A DNA stretch of 64,000 bases from Pseudomonas sp. PDM15 (GCF_014851565.1 NZ_JACVAA010000003.1:248001-312000), one strand, 5' to 3'; counted from the first letter of the stretch, positions 44,262-54,156 are shown. Notes: generated by a model not told the origin, from the letters alone. Translations and numbers: made by a program.

Positions 44262-45397
44262 GCAATGCCGTCCACCTCAGCCTGCTGATCGGTCCGATCA
44301 TTCCGTTGCCGGTGCCGGCGATGCTGATCGACGCCCTCGAAGAGGTCACGGTGACCAGTGCCAGCGAAGGTGCCAGCGGCTTCCAGCTGCGCTTCAAGGT
44401 CAACAGCAAGTCCGAGCTGAATACCCTGTTCCTAATCGCCGTGGGCAACAACGCCAGCCTCGGCGTGCCGCCGCTGCGGGTAGTGCTGATCGTCACCCTC
44501 GGCGGGCGCCCGCAGCCGCTGTTCGACGGCGTGCTGACCAATGTCGAGGTACAGGCCGGGCAGAACCGCCAGCCCGGCAGCATCACCATCACCGGCGAGG
44601 ACCTAACCAAGGTGATGGACCTGATCGACTTCTCCGGCATGCCCTACCCGGCCATGCCGATCGAGGCTCGGGTGGCGCTGATCTGCGCCAAGTATGCGGC
44701 GTTCGGCATCATCCCCCTGCCGATTCCCTCGCTCTTCACCGATGTTCCGATCCCCATCGAACGCATCCCCGCCCAGCAGGGCACGGACCTGGCCTATATC
44801 CGCCAGCTGGCCGGCGAAGTCGGTCATGTGTTTTACATCGAGCCGGGCGAGGTGCCGCTGACCAACATCGCCTACTTCGGCCCCGAGATCAAAGTAGGGC
44901 CACCGCAGCCGGCGCTGAACATCGACATGGATGCGCACACCAACGTCGAGTCGTTGAACTTCAGCTTCGACCCGACCAAGGGTGTGCTGCCGATCGTGTT
45001 CATCCAGAACCAGATGACCCGCGTGCCCATCCCCATTCCTATCCCCAACCTCAACCCGCTGCAGCCGCCGCTGGGCGTGCTGTCCACGCCGCTGGCCAAT
45101 CTCAAGATGATGAAGGAGACGGCCAAGATGAACCCGATGCAGGCCATCAGTGCCGGTCTGGCCGAAGCCAAGAAATCCCAGGACGCGGTCACCGCCAGCG
45201 GCAGCCTCGACGTGATGCGCTACGGCCGCATCCTGCGCCCGCGCAAGCTGGTCGGCGTGCGCGGTGCCGGGGTCGCCTACGACGGCCTGTACTACGTCAG
45301 CAGCGTCACCAGCACCCTGGGTCGCGGCAAGTTCACCCAGAGCTTCAACCTCAGCCGCAACGGGTTGATCTCCATCACGCCAACGGTGCCCGCATGA
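44258..45397 (+). CDS. eCIS baseplate hub protein (gp27/phage D-like, Pvc8 N-terminal part)
   Basis: A 379-residue hub protein. VTVTSASEGASGFQLRFKV and LFDGVLTNVEVQAGQNRQPGSITITGEDLTKVM are typical of phage late-control D/T4 gp27 proteins; TDLAYIRQLAGEVGHVFYIEPGE lies mid-chain and the protein ends in the strand set YDGLYYVSSVTSTLGRGKFTQSFNLSRNGL. The start overlaps the LysM gene. The spike half is in the next gene, so Pvc8-type hub and spike are split. Confidence 0.88.
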   Translation: MSNAVHLSLLIGPIIPLPVPAMLIDALEEVTVTSASEGASGFQLRFKVNSKSELNTLFLIAVGNNASLGVPPLRVVLIVTLGGRPQPLFDGVLTNVEVQAGQNRQPGSITITGEDLTKVMDLIDFSGMPYPAMPIEARVALICAKYAAFGIIPLPIPSLFTDVPIPIERIPAQQGTDLAYIRQLAGEVGHVFYIEPGEVPLTNIAYFGPEIKVGPPQPALNIDMDAHTNVESLNFSFDPTKGVLPIVFIQNQMTRVPIPIPIPNLNPLQPPLGVLSTPLANLKMMKETAKMNPMQAISAGLAEAKKSQDAVTASGSLDVMRYGRILRPRKLVGVRGAGVAYDGLYYVSSVTSTLGRGKFTQSFNLSRNGLISITPTVPA

Positions 45398-45906
45398 GCC
45401 AGCAACGCTATTACGGCAAGTACCGCGGCATGGTGCTGAACAATATCGACCCCATGCAGCAGGGCCGCCTGCAGGTGCAGGTGCCCGACGTGGCGGGGCT
45501 GATTCCTGCCAGCTGGGCCATGCCCTGCGTGCCGATCGCCGGCATCCAGAACGGCATGGTGGCGTTGCCGATGATCGGCTCCGGGGTATGGGTGGAGTTC
45601 GAGCAGGGCAACCCGGACCACCCGATCTGGGTCGGCTGCTTCTGGGGCAGCGCCGCGGAGATTCCTGCCCTGGCGCGGGCCACCCCGCCAGGCCTTTCGG
45701 CCATCACTCTGCAGACGCCGCTGCAGAACGGTCTGACCATCTCCGACCTGCCCGGCCCTACCGGCGGAATCATGCTCAAGAGCGCCACCGGGGCGACCCT
45801 GATCGTCAACGACACCGGCATTTACATCCAGAACGGCAAGGGCGCCATGCTCACCCTGGTGGGCCCGGCGGTCACCATCAACAACGGCGCGCTGACGGTG
45901 ATCTAG
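45394..45906 (+). CDS. eCIS spike protein (gp5/phage V-like)
   Basis: A 170-residue protein with the OB-fold of baseplate assembly protein V/VgrG: YYGKYRGMVLNNIDPMQQGR, VPDVAGLIPASWAMPCVPIAG, and VWVEFEQGNPDHPIWVGCFWG. The end (about 125-170, GGIMLKSATGATLIVNDTGIYI..) is the start of a short beta-prism as in gp5. It lacks the lysozyme domain of T4 gp5, as eCIS spikes do. Confidence 0.9.
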   Translation: MSQQRYYGKYRGMVLNNIDPMQQGRLQVQVPDVAGLIPASWAMPCVPIAGIQNGMVALPMIGSGVWVEFEQGNPDHPIWVGCFWGSAAEIPALARATPPGLSAITLQTPLQNGLTISDLPGPTGGIMLKSATGATLIVNDTGIYIQNGKGAMLTLVGPAVTINNGALTVI

Positions 45907-45954
45907 GTCCCGCGCGGATGGCCACGATGCAGTTCCCGGAACAAGGAGGCAGGT

Positions 45955-46026
45955 ATGGACAGACAAGTAACGCAGTGCCGTGAACGGTTGCTCCTGGTCA
46001 TGGCTCAACGAGAAGGAGGCCGCTGA
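45955..46026 (+). CDS. Short open frame (23 codons) before the PAAR gene
   Basis: ATG 45955 has AAGGAGG at 45943-45949 and encodes MDRQVTQCRERLLLVMAQREGGR, stopping 1 base before the PAAR start. The end of the frame contains the ribosome site of the PAAR gene, so it may be a coupling leader rather than a functional protein. Confidence 0.3.
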   Translation: MDRQVTQCRERLLLVMAQREGGR

Positions 46027-46027
46027 T

Positions 46028-46348
46028 ATGCCCGGTCCCCTCCTCCACGTCGGCGCCAGCGTGCTCTGCGCCCACGGCGGTACCGCCACGCCGACCGTGC
46101 CCAATCCGCGGGTGCTGGTCAGCGGCCAGCCAACGGTGTTGATGAGCGGCCCCTATGTGATCGCCGGTTGTCCGTTCAATGTCTCCAGCAGCCCGGTACC
46201 CTGCGTCACCGGGCAATGGGTGGTGGCCGCCACACGCGTTCTCTCCAACGGCCAGCCCGTGGTGCTGATGGACAGCCAGGCGGTCTGCGCACCCAACGGC
46301 ACGCCGCTGCTGCCCGTGGCAGCACAGACGCGCGTGATCGGGAGCTGA
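46028..46348 (+). CDS. PAAR-like spike-tip protein
   Basis: A 106-residue Pvc10-like tip: PGPLLHVGASVLCAHGGTATP and ALLHVG-type Cys/His residues (C14, H16, and later cysteines at about 48, 59 and 87) can bind the metal that sharpens the tip. It has two repeats of the short motif V-L-x-S-G/N-G-Q-P-V/T-V-L-M. AGAAGGAGG gives a strong site. Follows the spike gene, as in other eCIS. Confidence 0.85.
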   Translation: MPGPLLHVGASVLCAHGGTATPTVPNPRVLVSGQPTVLMSGPYVIAGCPFNVSSSPVPCVTGQWVVAATRVLSNGQPVVLMDSQAVCAPNGTPLLPVAAQTRVIGS

Positions 46349-46350
46349 GC

Positions 46351-46719
46351 ATGACCCAACGACTGCACTTCCCCTATGCCTTCGATGGCCACGGCCGCAG
46401 CCGAGAAGCGGACGAAGCCACCTGGATACGTGGCCTGATCGAACAGGTGCTGTTCACCGCGCCGGGCGAGCGGGTGATGCGCCCGGACTTCGGCAGCGGC
46501 CTGCGCGAGCTGGTGTTCGCGCCCAACAGCCCGGAGCTGGCCGCCACCGTGCAGTTCCTCGTGCAGGGCGCGCTGCAGCAATGGCTGGCCGACCTGATTC
46601 TGGTCGAGTCGGTCGAGGTCAGCGCCGTCGAGTCTCGCCTGGCGGTGCAGGTGCAGTACCGCATCCGCCGCACCAACCAGCGGCGTGACGACAGCTTCGT
46701 CCAGGGAGCGGCGCCATGA
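46351..46719 (+). CDS. eCIS baseplate wedge protein (gp25-like)
   Basis: A 122-residue gp25/Pvc9 protein: FPYAFDGHGRSREADEATWIRGLIEQVLFTAPGERVMRPDFGSGLRELVFAPNS. The E-R-V-x-R-P-x-F-G-S-G-L motif is diagnostic. It starts 2 bases after PAAR and overlaps the next gene by ATGA. gp25 nucleates sheath assembly on the baseplate. Confidence 0.93.
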   Translation: MTQRLHFPYAFDGHGRSREADEATWIRGLIEQVLFTAPGERVMRPDFGSGLRELVFAPNSPELAATVQFLVQGALQQWLADLILVESVEVSAVESRLAVQVQYRIRRTNQRRDDSFVQGAAP

Positions 46720-49286
46720 TCTACCACTGCTGCGAAGAGAACCGCCGAGCGCTGGTGGATGCCCACCCCAGCCTCAATGGCATCGACTACCTGGAGGTGC
46801 TCGACCTCGACGCACCACCCGGCAGCCCACGCCAGCGCACCCTGCTGGTTCGCCTGCTCAAGCCGGTGCCGGCCGGGGTCAGCGTAGACAACCTGCATAT
46901 CAGCGGTGGCGAGCGCGTGCGCCGGGTGGGCATCCAGTGGCTTGGCATCGCCAGCACGCCGCCGGCCCAGGTCAGCGCCGCGGAGCAGGCCCTGTTCCTG
47001 GGTCTTACCGAGCCCGACCACGTGCTGGTGGTACGTACCGACACGGACGGCGACCACTCCACCTACCGTCTGCAGCTGCGCCAGGCCGGCTCTCTCGATC
47101 TGCCGCTGGCGAACTTCGACCCGCGCCTGTCCGCCGTGGACTTCGCCTTCAAGGTCGAATGCCCCAGCGACTTCGATTGCCGCCCGCAGCAGGACTGCGC
47201 AGAACCGTCCGCAGCCGCGCCGGACATCAACTACCTGGCCCGCGACTACGCCAGCCTGCGCCGCCTGGTGATGGATCGCCTGGCCCGGCAGATGCCCGGC
47301 TGGCGCGACCGCAGTCCGGCCGACCTGGCCACTACCCTGGGCGAGCTGATCGCCTATGTCGGCGACCTGCAGCACTATCAGCTCGACGCCGTTACCACCG
47401 AGGCCTACCTGCACACCGCGCGCAAGCGCAGCAGCCTGCGCCGCCATGCATTGCTGGTGGACTACCAGCTGCACGAAGGCTGCAACGCCCGCGCCTGGTT
47501 GCACCTGCATGTCGGCGGCGGGCCTTTCCCGATGCCGGCCGGGCTGCGCTTTTACACCCGCGTGCCGGGCGTACCGTCGCGCATCCTCGCCGACTCGCCG
47601 GAAGAACGTCAGGCTCTGCAAAGTGCGCCGCTGGTGTTCGAGCCGATGCACCAGGCCACCCTCAACGAGGCGCACAACCGGCTGTTCTTCCACACCTGGA
47701 GCGATGCCCGCTGCTGCCTGCCCAGCGGCGCCACCTCCGCCACCCTGCGCGGCCACCTGCCGGATCTGGCGGTGGGCGATGTGCTGGTATTGCAGGAAGT
47801 CCTCGGCCCGCTCACCGGAGAGGCTGCCGACGCCGATCCCGCACGTCGCCACGCGGTGCGCCTGAGCGCGGTGCGTGCCTTCGACGGCAGCGATCCGCTG
47901 CTCGATCCGCTGGACGACAGCGAGATCACCGAGATCGCCTGGCACCCCGCCGACGCCCTGCCCTTTTCCCTGTGCATCTCCAGCGAGACCGACGAGGCCC
48001 ACGGCAGCCTGCAGCTGGAGGATGTGAGCGTGGCCCTGGGCAACATCATCCTGGTCGATCACGGTCGCAGCGTTATCGGCGAAGCGCTGGGCAGCGTGCC
48101 GGAGCCATTGCTGCAGTATCCGGCCAGCGGCGGTGCTTGCCAGCGTTTGGCTCCGGAGCCGCTACCGCCGCGCTATCGCCCGTTGCTGGCGGAGGGCCCG
48201 GTGACCCACCGCGGCCGCGTCCTGCGTCGGGTTAGCGAGGGTGGCCTGGTGCGGCGCGAATGGGTGCTATTCGACCCGCAGGCCTCGGCCAGCGCCGCCC
48301 TGCACTGGCGCGCCGCCGATGCGATCCCCGACCTGCGCCTGGAGAGCGGTCCGGGCGGTAGCCCGGAGCACTGGAACGTGCAACGCAACCTGCTGGACAG
48401 CAGGGCCGAGGACCGCCACTTCGTGGTCGAGGCCGAGAGCGACGGCAGCGCCCGCCTGCGCTTCGGCGACGACCGTCATGGCCGGCGCCCGGACAGCGGC
48501 ATGGCCTTCCGCGCCTACTACCGGGTCGGCAACGGCCCGGCCGGCAATGTCGGCGCGGCCAGCATCGCCCATGTGGTCAGCGCCGAGGCGCGCATCGAGG
48601 CAGTGAGCAATCCGCTGCCGGCCCATGGCGGGATCGCCGCGGAGAACCAGGCCGAGCTGCGCCGCGCGGCGCCCCAGGCGTTCCGCACCCAGGAACGGGC
48701 CGTCACCCCGGCCGACTATGCCCAGGTCACCGAGCGCCTGGACGCCGTGCAACGTGCCGCCGCCGGGCTGCGCTGGACCGGCAGCTGGCACACGGTATTC
48801 GTCACCGTCGACCGCGACGGCGGTGACTCGGTCGATGCACCATTCGCCGAGAAGGTGGTCGAGCACCTGGACCGCTACCGCATGGCCGGCCACGACCTGC
48901 GCGTCAACGAGCCGCTGCACGTCTCGCTGGAGATCGACCTGCTGGTGTGCGTCAAGGCCGGCTACTTCCGCAGCGATGTGCGCCACGGCCTGCTCGATGT
49001 GCTCGGCAGCCGCCAGCGCGGCGACGGTACGCGCGGGCTGTTCCACCCGGACAACTTCAGCTTCGGCCAGACCTTCTTCCTCAGCCCGCTGTACGCCGCG
49101 GCGCGCACCGTACCCGGCGTGACCTCGGTACAGGTGACGCGCTTCCAGCGCCAGGGCCAGGTCGATCCCAAGCCGCTGGCCGATGGTTTTATGGCGCTCG
49201 GCCGTCTGGAGATCGTGCGCCTCGACAACGACCCCAACTTCCCCGAGCACGGCGTGCTGCGGCTCAATCTGCATGGAGGCAAGTGA
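46716..49286 (+). CDS. Large baseplate protein 1 (Pvc11, J-like)
   Basis: An 856-residue protein. N-terminal region (1-180) unique with a Cys pair; DINYLARDYASLRRLVMDRLARQMPGWRDRSPADLATTLGELIAYVGDLQHYQLDAVTTEAYLHTARKRSSLRRHALLVDYQLHEG lies at about 169-255; the C-terminal half has the J-like RFGDDRHGRRPDSGMAFRAYYRVGNGPAGNVG, a good match to putative baseplate assembly proteins of eCIS. With the next gene it should form the wedge. ATGA overlap with gp25; stop/start overlap (TGATG) with the next. Confidence 0.9.
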   Translation: MIYHCCEENRRALVDAHPSLNGIDYLEVLDLDAPPGSPRQRTLLVRLLKPVPAGVSVDNLHISGGERVRRVGIQWLGIASTPPAQVSAAEQALFLGLTEPDHVLVVRTDTDGDHSTYRLQLRQAGSLDLPLANFDPRLSAVDFAFKVECPSDFDCRPQQDCAEPSAAAPDINYLARDYASLRRLVMDRLARQMPGWRDRSPADLATTLGELIAYVGDLQHYQLDAVTTEAYLHTARKRSSLRRHALLVDYQLHEGCNARAWLHLHVGGGPFPMPAGLRFYTRVPGVPSRILADSPEERQALQSAPLVFEPMHQATLNEAHNRLFFHTWSDARCCLPSGATSATLRGHLPDLAVGDVLVLQEVLGPLTGEAADADPARRHAVRLSAVRAFDGSDPLLDPLDDSEITEIAWHPADALPFSLCISSETDEAHGSLQLEDVSVALGNIILVDHGRSVIGEALGSVPEPLLQYPASGGACQRLAPEPLPPRYRPLLAEGPVTHRGRVLRRVSEGGLVRREWVLFDPQASASAALHWRAADAIPDLRLESGPGGSPEHWNVQRNLLDSRAEDRHFVVEAESDGSARLRFGDDRHGRRPDSGMAFRAYYRVGNGPAGNVGAASIAHVVSAEARIEAVSNPLPAHGGIAAENQAELRRAAPQAFRTQERAVTPADYAQVTERLDAVQRAAAGLRWTGSWHTVFVTVDRDGGDSVDAPFAEKVVEHLDRYRMAGHDLRVNEPLHVSLEIDLLVCVKAGYFRSDVRHGLLDVLGSRQRGDGTRGLFHPDNFSFGQTFFLSPLYAAARTVPGVTSVQVTRFQRQGQVDPKPLADGFMALGRLEIVRLDNDPNFPEHGVLRLNLHGGK

Positions 49287-52072
49287 TGGCCAGCAAACCC
49301 GAGTGCGACTGCTGCGCCGGCGTCGATACCGATACCCCGCGGCGCATCGACAACCCGCCTGGGTTGCCGATGATCGACTACCGCATCGGTCGCCATGGCG
49401 ACTTCATGGACAGCCTGCAGGCGCGCCTGTCCAGCACCGAGCATCCAGCCCTGGCGGCCTTTACCAGCCGCGAGGCCAGCGACTTCACCCTGGCGCTCTC
49501 CGATGCCCTGGCCTGCTCGCTGGATGTGCTCGGCTTCTACACCGAGCGCTACGCTCAGGAGCATTACCTGCGCACCGCCACCGAACAGATGTCGGTGCGG
49601 CAGATGGCCCGCCTGATCGGTTACCGCCCCGCACCGGGGGTGGCCGCCTCCACTCACCTGGCCTTCACCCTGCTCAGCGCGCCGGGAATGCCCAGCGAGC
49701 CGATCGTGATTCCGCGCGGCACCAAGGTGCAAAGCGTGCCCGGGCAGGATGAACAGGCGCAGACCTTCGAGACCATCGCCCCGGCGCCGGCTCGCGCCGC
49801 CTGGAACGCCATACCGGCCCAGGCCAGCCGTGCCTGGCGGCCACGCAAGGGTGACACCGAGCTGTGGCTGGCCGGGGTCAGCCATCAGTTGCAGGTCGGC
49901 GACGCCATTCTCATCGTCGGCGACGAACGCCTGAGCGATCCCGGCAGCGAGCGCTGGGACGTGCGCGTGCTGGCAGGGGTCGCGGCAGACAGCGACAATG
50001 GGCGCACCCGCCTTTCCTGGACCCACCCGCTGGGCAGCGGCTTCCCGGCCATGAACCCGAGCGGTGCCGGCGCCCGGGTGTTCGCTCTGCGCCAGCGCAC
50101 GGCGCTGTTCGGCCATAACGCGCCGGACCCGAACCTGTTCGGCTCGGACAACCCGCAGATCATCAACCAGATAGACACGACCACTAGCACCACCAACTGG
50201 CGCTGGGCCAACTTCCAGCTCGACCCGACGGCCATCGACCTGGACACCGACAACGCCAAGATCGTGGCCGGCAGCTGGTTCGCCCTGGTCTCCAACAATC
50301 CCGACTACGGCAGCGCCGATCTGCCCGGCTATGTCGAGCTGTACCGCGCCGTGCGGGTGATCCATCGCACCCGCAGCGCCTTCGCCCTGTCCGGCAAGAT
50401 CACCCGCATCACTCCGGACACCGACGAGAACCTCAGCGCCAGCACCTTCCCCCTGCGCCAGACCCTGGTGCTGGCCCACAGCGAGGCGCTGGAGGTGATC
50501 GCCACGCCGCTGTTCCACCCGGCGCACGGCGATGTCCTCGAACTCGACCAGCGCGTCGACGGCCTGCAACCTGGCCAGGCACTGGCGCTCTCCGGCCGGC
50601 GCCAGCGCATCGCCCTGCAGGCCAGCGGCCTGGCCCTGCAGCTGGATCAGGGCGGCAGCGTGGCACTGGAACAGGGCGACGAGCTGTTCATGCTTGGCGC
50701 CGCCGACCGCATGTTCGGCAGCACCCCGGTGGCGCTCGGCGCCGAGGAGTTCGCCGGGCTGCTCGGCAACGCCTCGGTCAACCTGCGCCTGCAATTGCTG
50801 GATCGCGACGGACGCAGCGGCCGCCTGCAGGCCAACGCCAGCCAGGTGCGCCTGGCCAGCGGCCACAAAGATGATCCGCTGGTGCGCCAGATCGCCTTCA
50901 TCGCAGACGGCGAGGACGCACTCAGCCACGACCGCGACCGTACCAGCCTCAAGCTGCAGATGGCGCTGCAGCATGTGTTCGAGCGCGCCAGCCTGCGCAT
51001 CAACGCCAACGTCGCGCCGGCCAGCCATGGCGAAACGGTGGAGGCCATCCTCGGCGACGGCAATGCGGCCCAGGCCAACCAGCGCTTCCTGCTCAACCAG
51101 GCACCGCTGACCTACCTCAGCGCCAGCACGCCAAGCGGGCGCGCCTCCAGCCTGGAGGTGCGAATCAACGACGTGCTGTGGGGCGAAGTCCCGAGCCTGT
51201 ACCACGTGGTGGCCAATACGCGCAGCTACGAGACCAGCCAGGATGAAGCCGGCTACACCACCCTGCAGTTCGGCGATGGCAACGAGGGCGCGCGCCTGCC
51301 CAGCGGCCACAGCAATGTGCGGGTGCGCTACCGCAAGGGCTTAGGTGGCGGCGGCAATCTGGCCGCCGGCAAGCTCACCACCCTGCTGTCGCGCCCGCTG
51401 GGCGTCAGCGAAGTGGTCAACCCGGTCCCCGCCAGCGGCGGCGAGGACGGTGAGTCGCTGACCCAGGCTCGCGCCAATGCGCCGCTGACGGTGCTGACTC
51501 TGGATCGCGCCGTGTCCATCGCCGACTACGCCAACTTCGCCCGCGCCTTCGCCGGCATCGACAAGGCCCATGCCCTGTGGATTCCCAGCGGCCCGGCGCG
51601 CGGGGTATTCCTCAGCCTGGCCGGCGCGCTGGGAGCACCCATCGCCGAGGGCGACGCCGTGTACGCCTCGCTGCGCGCTGCGCTGCTGGCCTATGGCGAC
51701 CCTCTGGTACCGCTGCGCATGGTTGGCTACGCCGATGCGCGCTTCCGCTGTCGCCTGGCAGTCAAGGTGCTTGCGGAATACGAAGGCGACCTGGTGCTGC
51801 GCCAGGTGGAGGCAGCCCTGCGCGAACACTTCGGCTTCGCCCAGCGCGATTTCGGCCAGAACGTCTCGGTCGATGAACTGGCCGCGGTGGCCCACGGCGT
51901 GGCCGGCGTGCAGGCGGTGCAGGTCAGCCGCCTGTACCGCCAGGGCCAGGCGGCCGGTCTGGTGCCGCGCCTATATGCCGCGTTGCCGGTGGCCTCGCTC
52001 AGCGGCCTGCCGCAAGCGGCCGAACTGCTGACCCTGGCCGATGAGCCGCTGGAGCTGGAGGTGCTGCCATGA
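49286..52072 (+). CDS. Large baseplate protein 2 (Pvc12, J-like)
   Basis: A 928-residue protein. It opens with CDCCAG and NPPGLPMIDYRIGRHGDFMDSL, with LSDALACSLDVLGFYTERYAQEHYLRTATEQMSVRQMARLIGYRPAPG at about 72-120; a central insertion (about 130-560) is beta-rich; the end has LQFGDGNEGARLPSGHSNVRVRYRKGLGGGGNL and SIADYANFARAFAGI, the usual J-like signature. The start at 49286 (TGATG) is chosen over an upstream extension. Overlaps the next gene by ATGA. Confidence 0.9.
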   Translation: MASKPECDCCAGVDTDTPRRIDNPPGLPMIDYRIGRHGDFMDSLQARLSSTEHPALAAFTSREASDFTLALSDALACSLDVLGFYTERYAQEHYLRTATEQMSVRQMARLIGYRPAPGVAASTHLAFTLLSAPGMPSEPIVIPRGTKVQSVPGQDEQAQTFETIAPAPARAAWNAIPAQASRAWRPRKGDTELWLAGVSHQLQVGDAILIVGDERLSDPGSERWDVRVLAGVAADSDNGRTRLSWTHPLGSGFPAMNPSGAGARVFALRQRTALFGHNAPDPNLFGSDNPQIINQIDTTTSTTNWRWANFQLDPTAIDLDTDNAKIVAGSWFALVSNNPDYGSADLPGYVELYRAVRVIHRTRSAFALSGKITRITPDTDENLSASTFPLRQTLVLAHSEALEVIATPLFHPAHGDVLELDQRVDGLQPGQALALSGRRQRIALQASGLALQLDQGGSVALEQGDELFMLGAADRMFGSTPVALGAEEFAGLLGNASVNLRLQLLDRDGRSGRLQANASQVRLASGHKDDPLVRQIAFIADGEDALSHDRDRTSLKLQMALQHVFERASLRINANVAPASHGETVEAILGDGNAAQANQRFLLNQAPLTYLSASTPSGRASSLEVRINDVLWGEVPSLYHVVANTRSYETSQDEAGYTTLQFGDGNEGARLPSGHSNVRVRYRKGLGGGGNLAAGKLTTLLSRPLGVSEVVNPVPASGGEDGESLTQARANAPLTVLTLDRAVSIADYANFARAFAGIDKAHALWIPSGPARGVFLSLAGALGAPIAEGDAVYASLRAALLAYGDPLVPLRMVGYADARFRCRLAVKVLAEYEGDLVLRQVEAALREHFGFAQRDFGQNVSVDELAAVAHGVAGVQAVQVSRLYRQGQAAGLVPRLYAALPVASLSGLPQAAELLTLADEPLELEVLP

Positions 52073-54147
52073 GCCTGGACGCACAAGCGCTGTTCGCCCT
52101 GCTGCCGGCCATCCACCGCATCCGCGATGCGGAACTGGCGCAGGCCCAAGGCTTCGAACGCGGCCCGCTGGAAGAGCTGGTGGCGCTGCTGGCGGAGCAG
52201 CTGGGCATTGCCGAGGAAGGCCTGGAGCAGCTCTACGACGACCTGTTCATCGAGACCTGTGCCGACTGGGTGGTGCCCTATATCGGCGACCTGATCGGCT
52301 ACCAGGGCCTGCACCAGGTGGTGCCCAAGGTCGCCAGTCCGCGTGCCGAGGTGGCCCATACCATTGCCCTGCGCCGGCGCAAGGGTACCGCCACCGTACT
52401 GGAGCAGCTGGCCCGTGACGTCACCGGCTGGGACGCCCGCGCCGTGGAGTACTTCCAGCGCCTGTGCGCCACCCAGTACATGAACCATCCGCGCCCGCAG
52501 GCGCTGCAGGCTCCCGATCTGCGCCAGGAGCAGGCGCTGGAGTGGCTGGGCACGGCCTTCGAAACGGCCAACCGCAGCGTGGACGTGCGCCGCATCGAAT
52601 CCGGGCGCGGTCGTCACAACATTGCCAACGTCGGCCTGCACCTATGGCGCATCCAGGCCTATTCGCGCACTCAGGCGCCCTGCCTGCGTGCCGGCCCGCG
52701 GCGCTACCGGGCCAGCCCGCTGGGCCACGACCTGGCGCTGTACAACAAGCCGCGGGTGGAAGACGACATCGGCCATCTGGCCGAACCGGACAACGTGCCC
52801 TGGCCGCTATCGCGCCGGCGCCTGGAAGCGCACCTGGCGCGGCACTACGGCGTACGCGCCGCAGCCGGAGAACCACTGGACAACCCGGCGCCGAGCCTGG
52901 AGCTGTGGGTCGACGGCACGCTGATCGAGCGCACACAGATCTGCATCTGCCACCTCGGTGACGACGGCGCCGGCTGGGCGCACACACCGCCAGCCAACGG
53001 CACCTATTCGATCGACCCGGTGCTGGGGCGCATCGCCCTGCCCGGCGATGCCCCGGACCCGACCGAGGTGCAGCTGACCTGGCACGAGGGTTTCTCGGCC
53101 GATATCGGTGGTGGCGAGTACGAACGCGGCGCCGACCTGCCCTCACCGCCAGCCGACCGCCTGGTGATACGGGTGCCGGACGACCAGGCAAGCATTGCCG
53201 CGGCGCTGACCGAGATCGCCGGCGATGGGGTGGTGGAGATCACCGACAACGGCCGCTATGAGGAGGCACTGAGCATTCAGGTCGCCGCCGATGGTGCGGT
53301 GGAGATTCGTGCGCGCAATGGTCGGCGCCCGGTCCTGGTGCTCAGCCAGCTGGACATCAGCGGCGCGGCGGACAGCGCCTGCCTGCTCAACGGCCTGCTG
53401 ATCGCCGGCGCGCCGCTGCGGGTAGCGGCCGGCGCCGGTAATGCTCTGGCCCGCCTGGAGCTGAGCCACTGCACCCTGGTACCCGGTATCGAGCTGGACG
53501 CCAACGGCCAGCCGCAGCAACCCAGCACGCCCAGCCTGCAGCTGGAGATCGCCAGTCTGTACACACGCATTTCCCGCTGCCTGGTCGGCGCCATTCGCGC
53601 CCACGAGCGTGCGACGCTGCAGGCCAGCGACAGCCTGATCGACGCCACCGCCCGCGATGGCGTGGCCTTCGCTGCCGTCGACGGCGCATCACCAGGCGCG
53701 GCGCTGTCGCTGGACGCCTGCACGCTGATCGGCAAGCTGCACACCAGCGAGGTGGGGCTGATCTCCAACAGCATCCTGTTCGCCGCCCTGGCCCCCGCCG
53801 ACAGCTGGGCGGTACCAGTGCGCGCGGAGCGCAAGCAGGTCGGCTGCGTGCGCTTCAGCTGGCTGCCGTTCAATTCGATCCTACCCCGTCGCCACCGCTG
53901 CCAGCCCGACTCCAGCAGCGCCTCCCGGCACATCGCTCCACGTTTCACCTCACTGCGCTATGGCACCCCGGCCTATGGCCAGATCGCCACCTCCACCGCT
54001 GCGGAAATCCTTCAGGGCGCGGACGACGAGAGCGAGATGGGCGTATTCCACCAGCTGTATGGCGCGCAACGGGTCACCAATCTGCGCATCCGCCTCGCCG
54101 AATACCTGCGAGTCGGGCTGCACGCCGGCATCTTTCACGAATCCTGA
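52069..54147 (+). CDS. Tail protein I-like protein with C-terminal beta-rich region
   Basis: A 692-residue protein. Residues 1-130 are like phage P2 gpI (LFALLPAIHRIRDAELAQ, LYDDLFIETCADWVVPYIGDLIGYQGLH, HTIALRRRKGTATVLEQLARDVTGW). The middle is beta-rich (repeat-like strands, about 360-560, LEIASLYTRISRCLVGAIRAHE). The last 80 residues (APRFTSLRYGTPAYGQI..DESEMGVFHQLYGAQRVTNLRIRLAEYLRVGLHAGIF) are a separate conserved unit found at the end of eCIS and related proteins. Confidence 0.8.
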   Translation: MSLDAQALFALLPAIHRIRDAELAQAQGFERGPLEELVALLAEQLGIAEEGLEQLYDDLFIETCADWVVPYIGDLIGYQGLHQVVPKVASPRAEVAHTIALRRRKGTATVLEQLARDVTGWDARAVEYFQRLCATQYMNHPRPQALQAPDLRQEQALEWLGTAFETANRSVDVRRIESGRGRHNIANVGLHLWRIQAYSRTQAPCLRAGPRRYRASPLGHDLALYNKPRVEDDIGHLAEPDNVPWPLSRRRLEAHLARHYGVRAAAGEPLDNPAPSLELWVDGTLIERTQICICHLGDDGAGWAHTPPANGTYSIDPVLGRIALPGDAPDPTEVQLTWHEGFSADIGGGEYERGADLPSPPADRLVIRVPDDQASIAAALTEIAGDGVVEITDNGRYEEALSIQVAADGAVEIRARNGRRPVLVLSQLDISGAADSACLLNGLLIAGAPLRVAAGAGNALARLELSHCTLVPGIELDANGQPQQPSTPSLQLEIASLYTRISRCLVGAIRAHERATLQASDSLIDATARDGVAFAAVDGASPGAALSLDACTLIGKLHTSEVGLISNSILFAALAPADSWAVPVRAERKQVGCVRFSWLPFNSILPRRHRCQPDSSSASRHIAPRFTSLRYGTPAYGQIATSTAAEILQGADDESEMGVFHQLYGAQRVTNLRIRLAEYLRVGLHAGIFHES

Positions 54148-54156
54148 GGGAGCATC

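Noticed and set aside
48962..51310. Minus-strand frame of over 780 codons opposite the second J-like gene
   Set aside because: Shadow of the large baseplate gene; no motifs or ribosome site.
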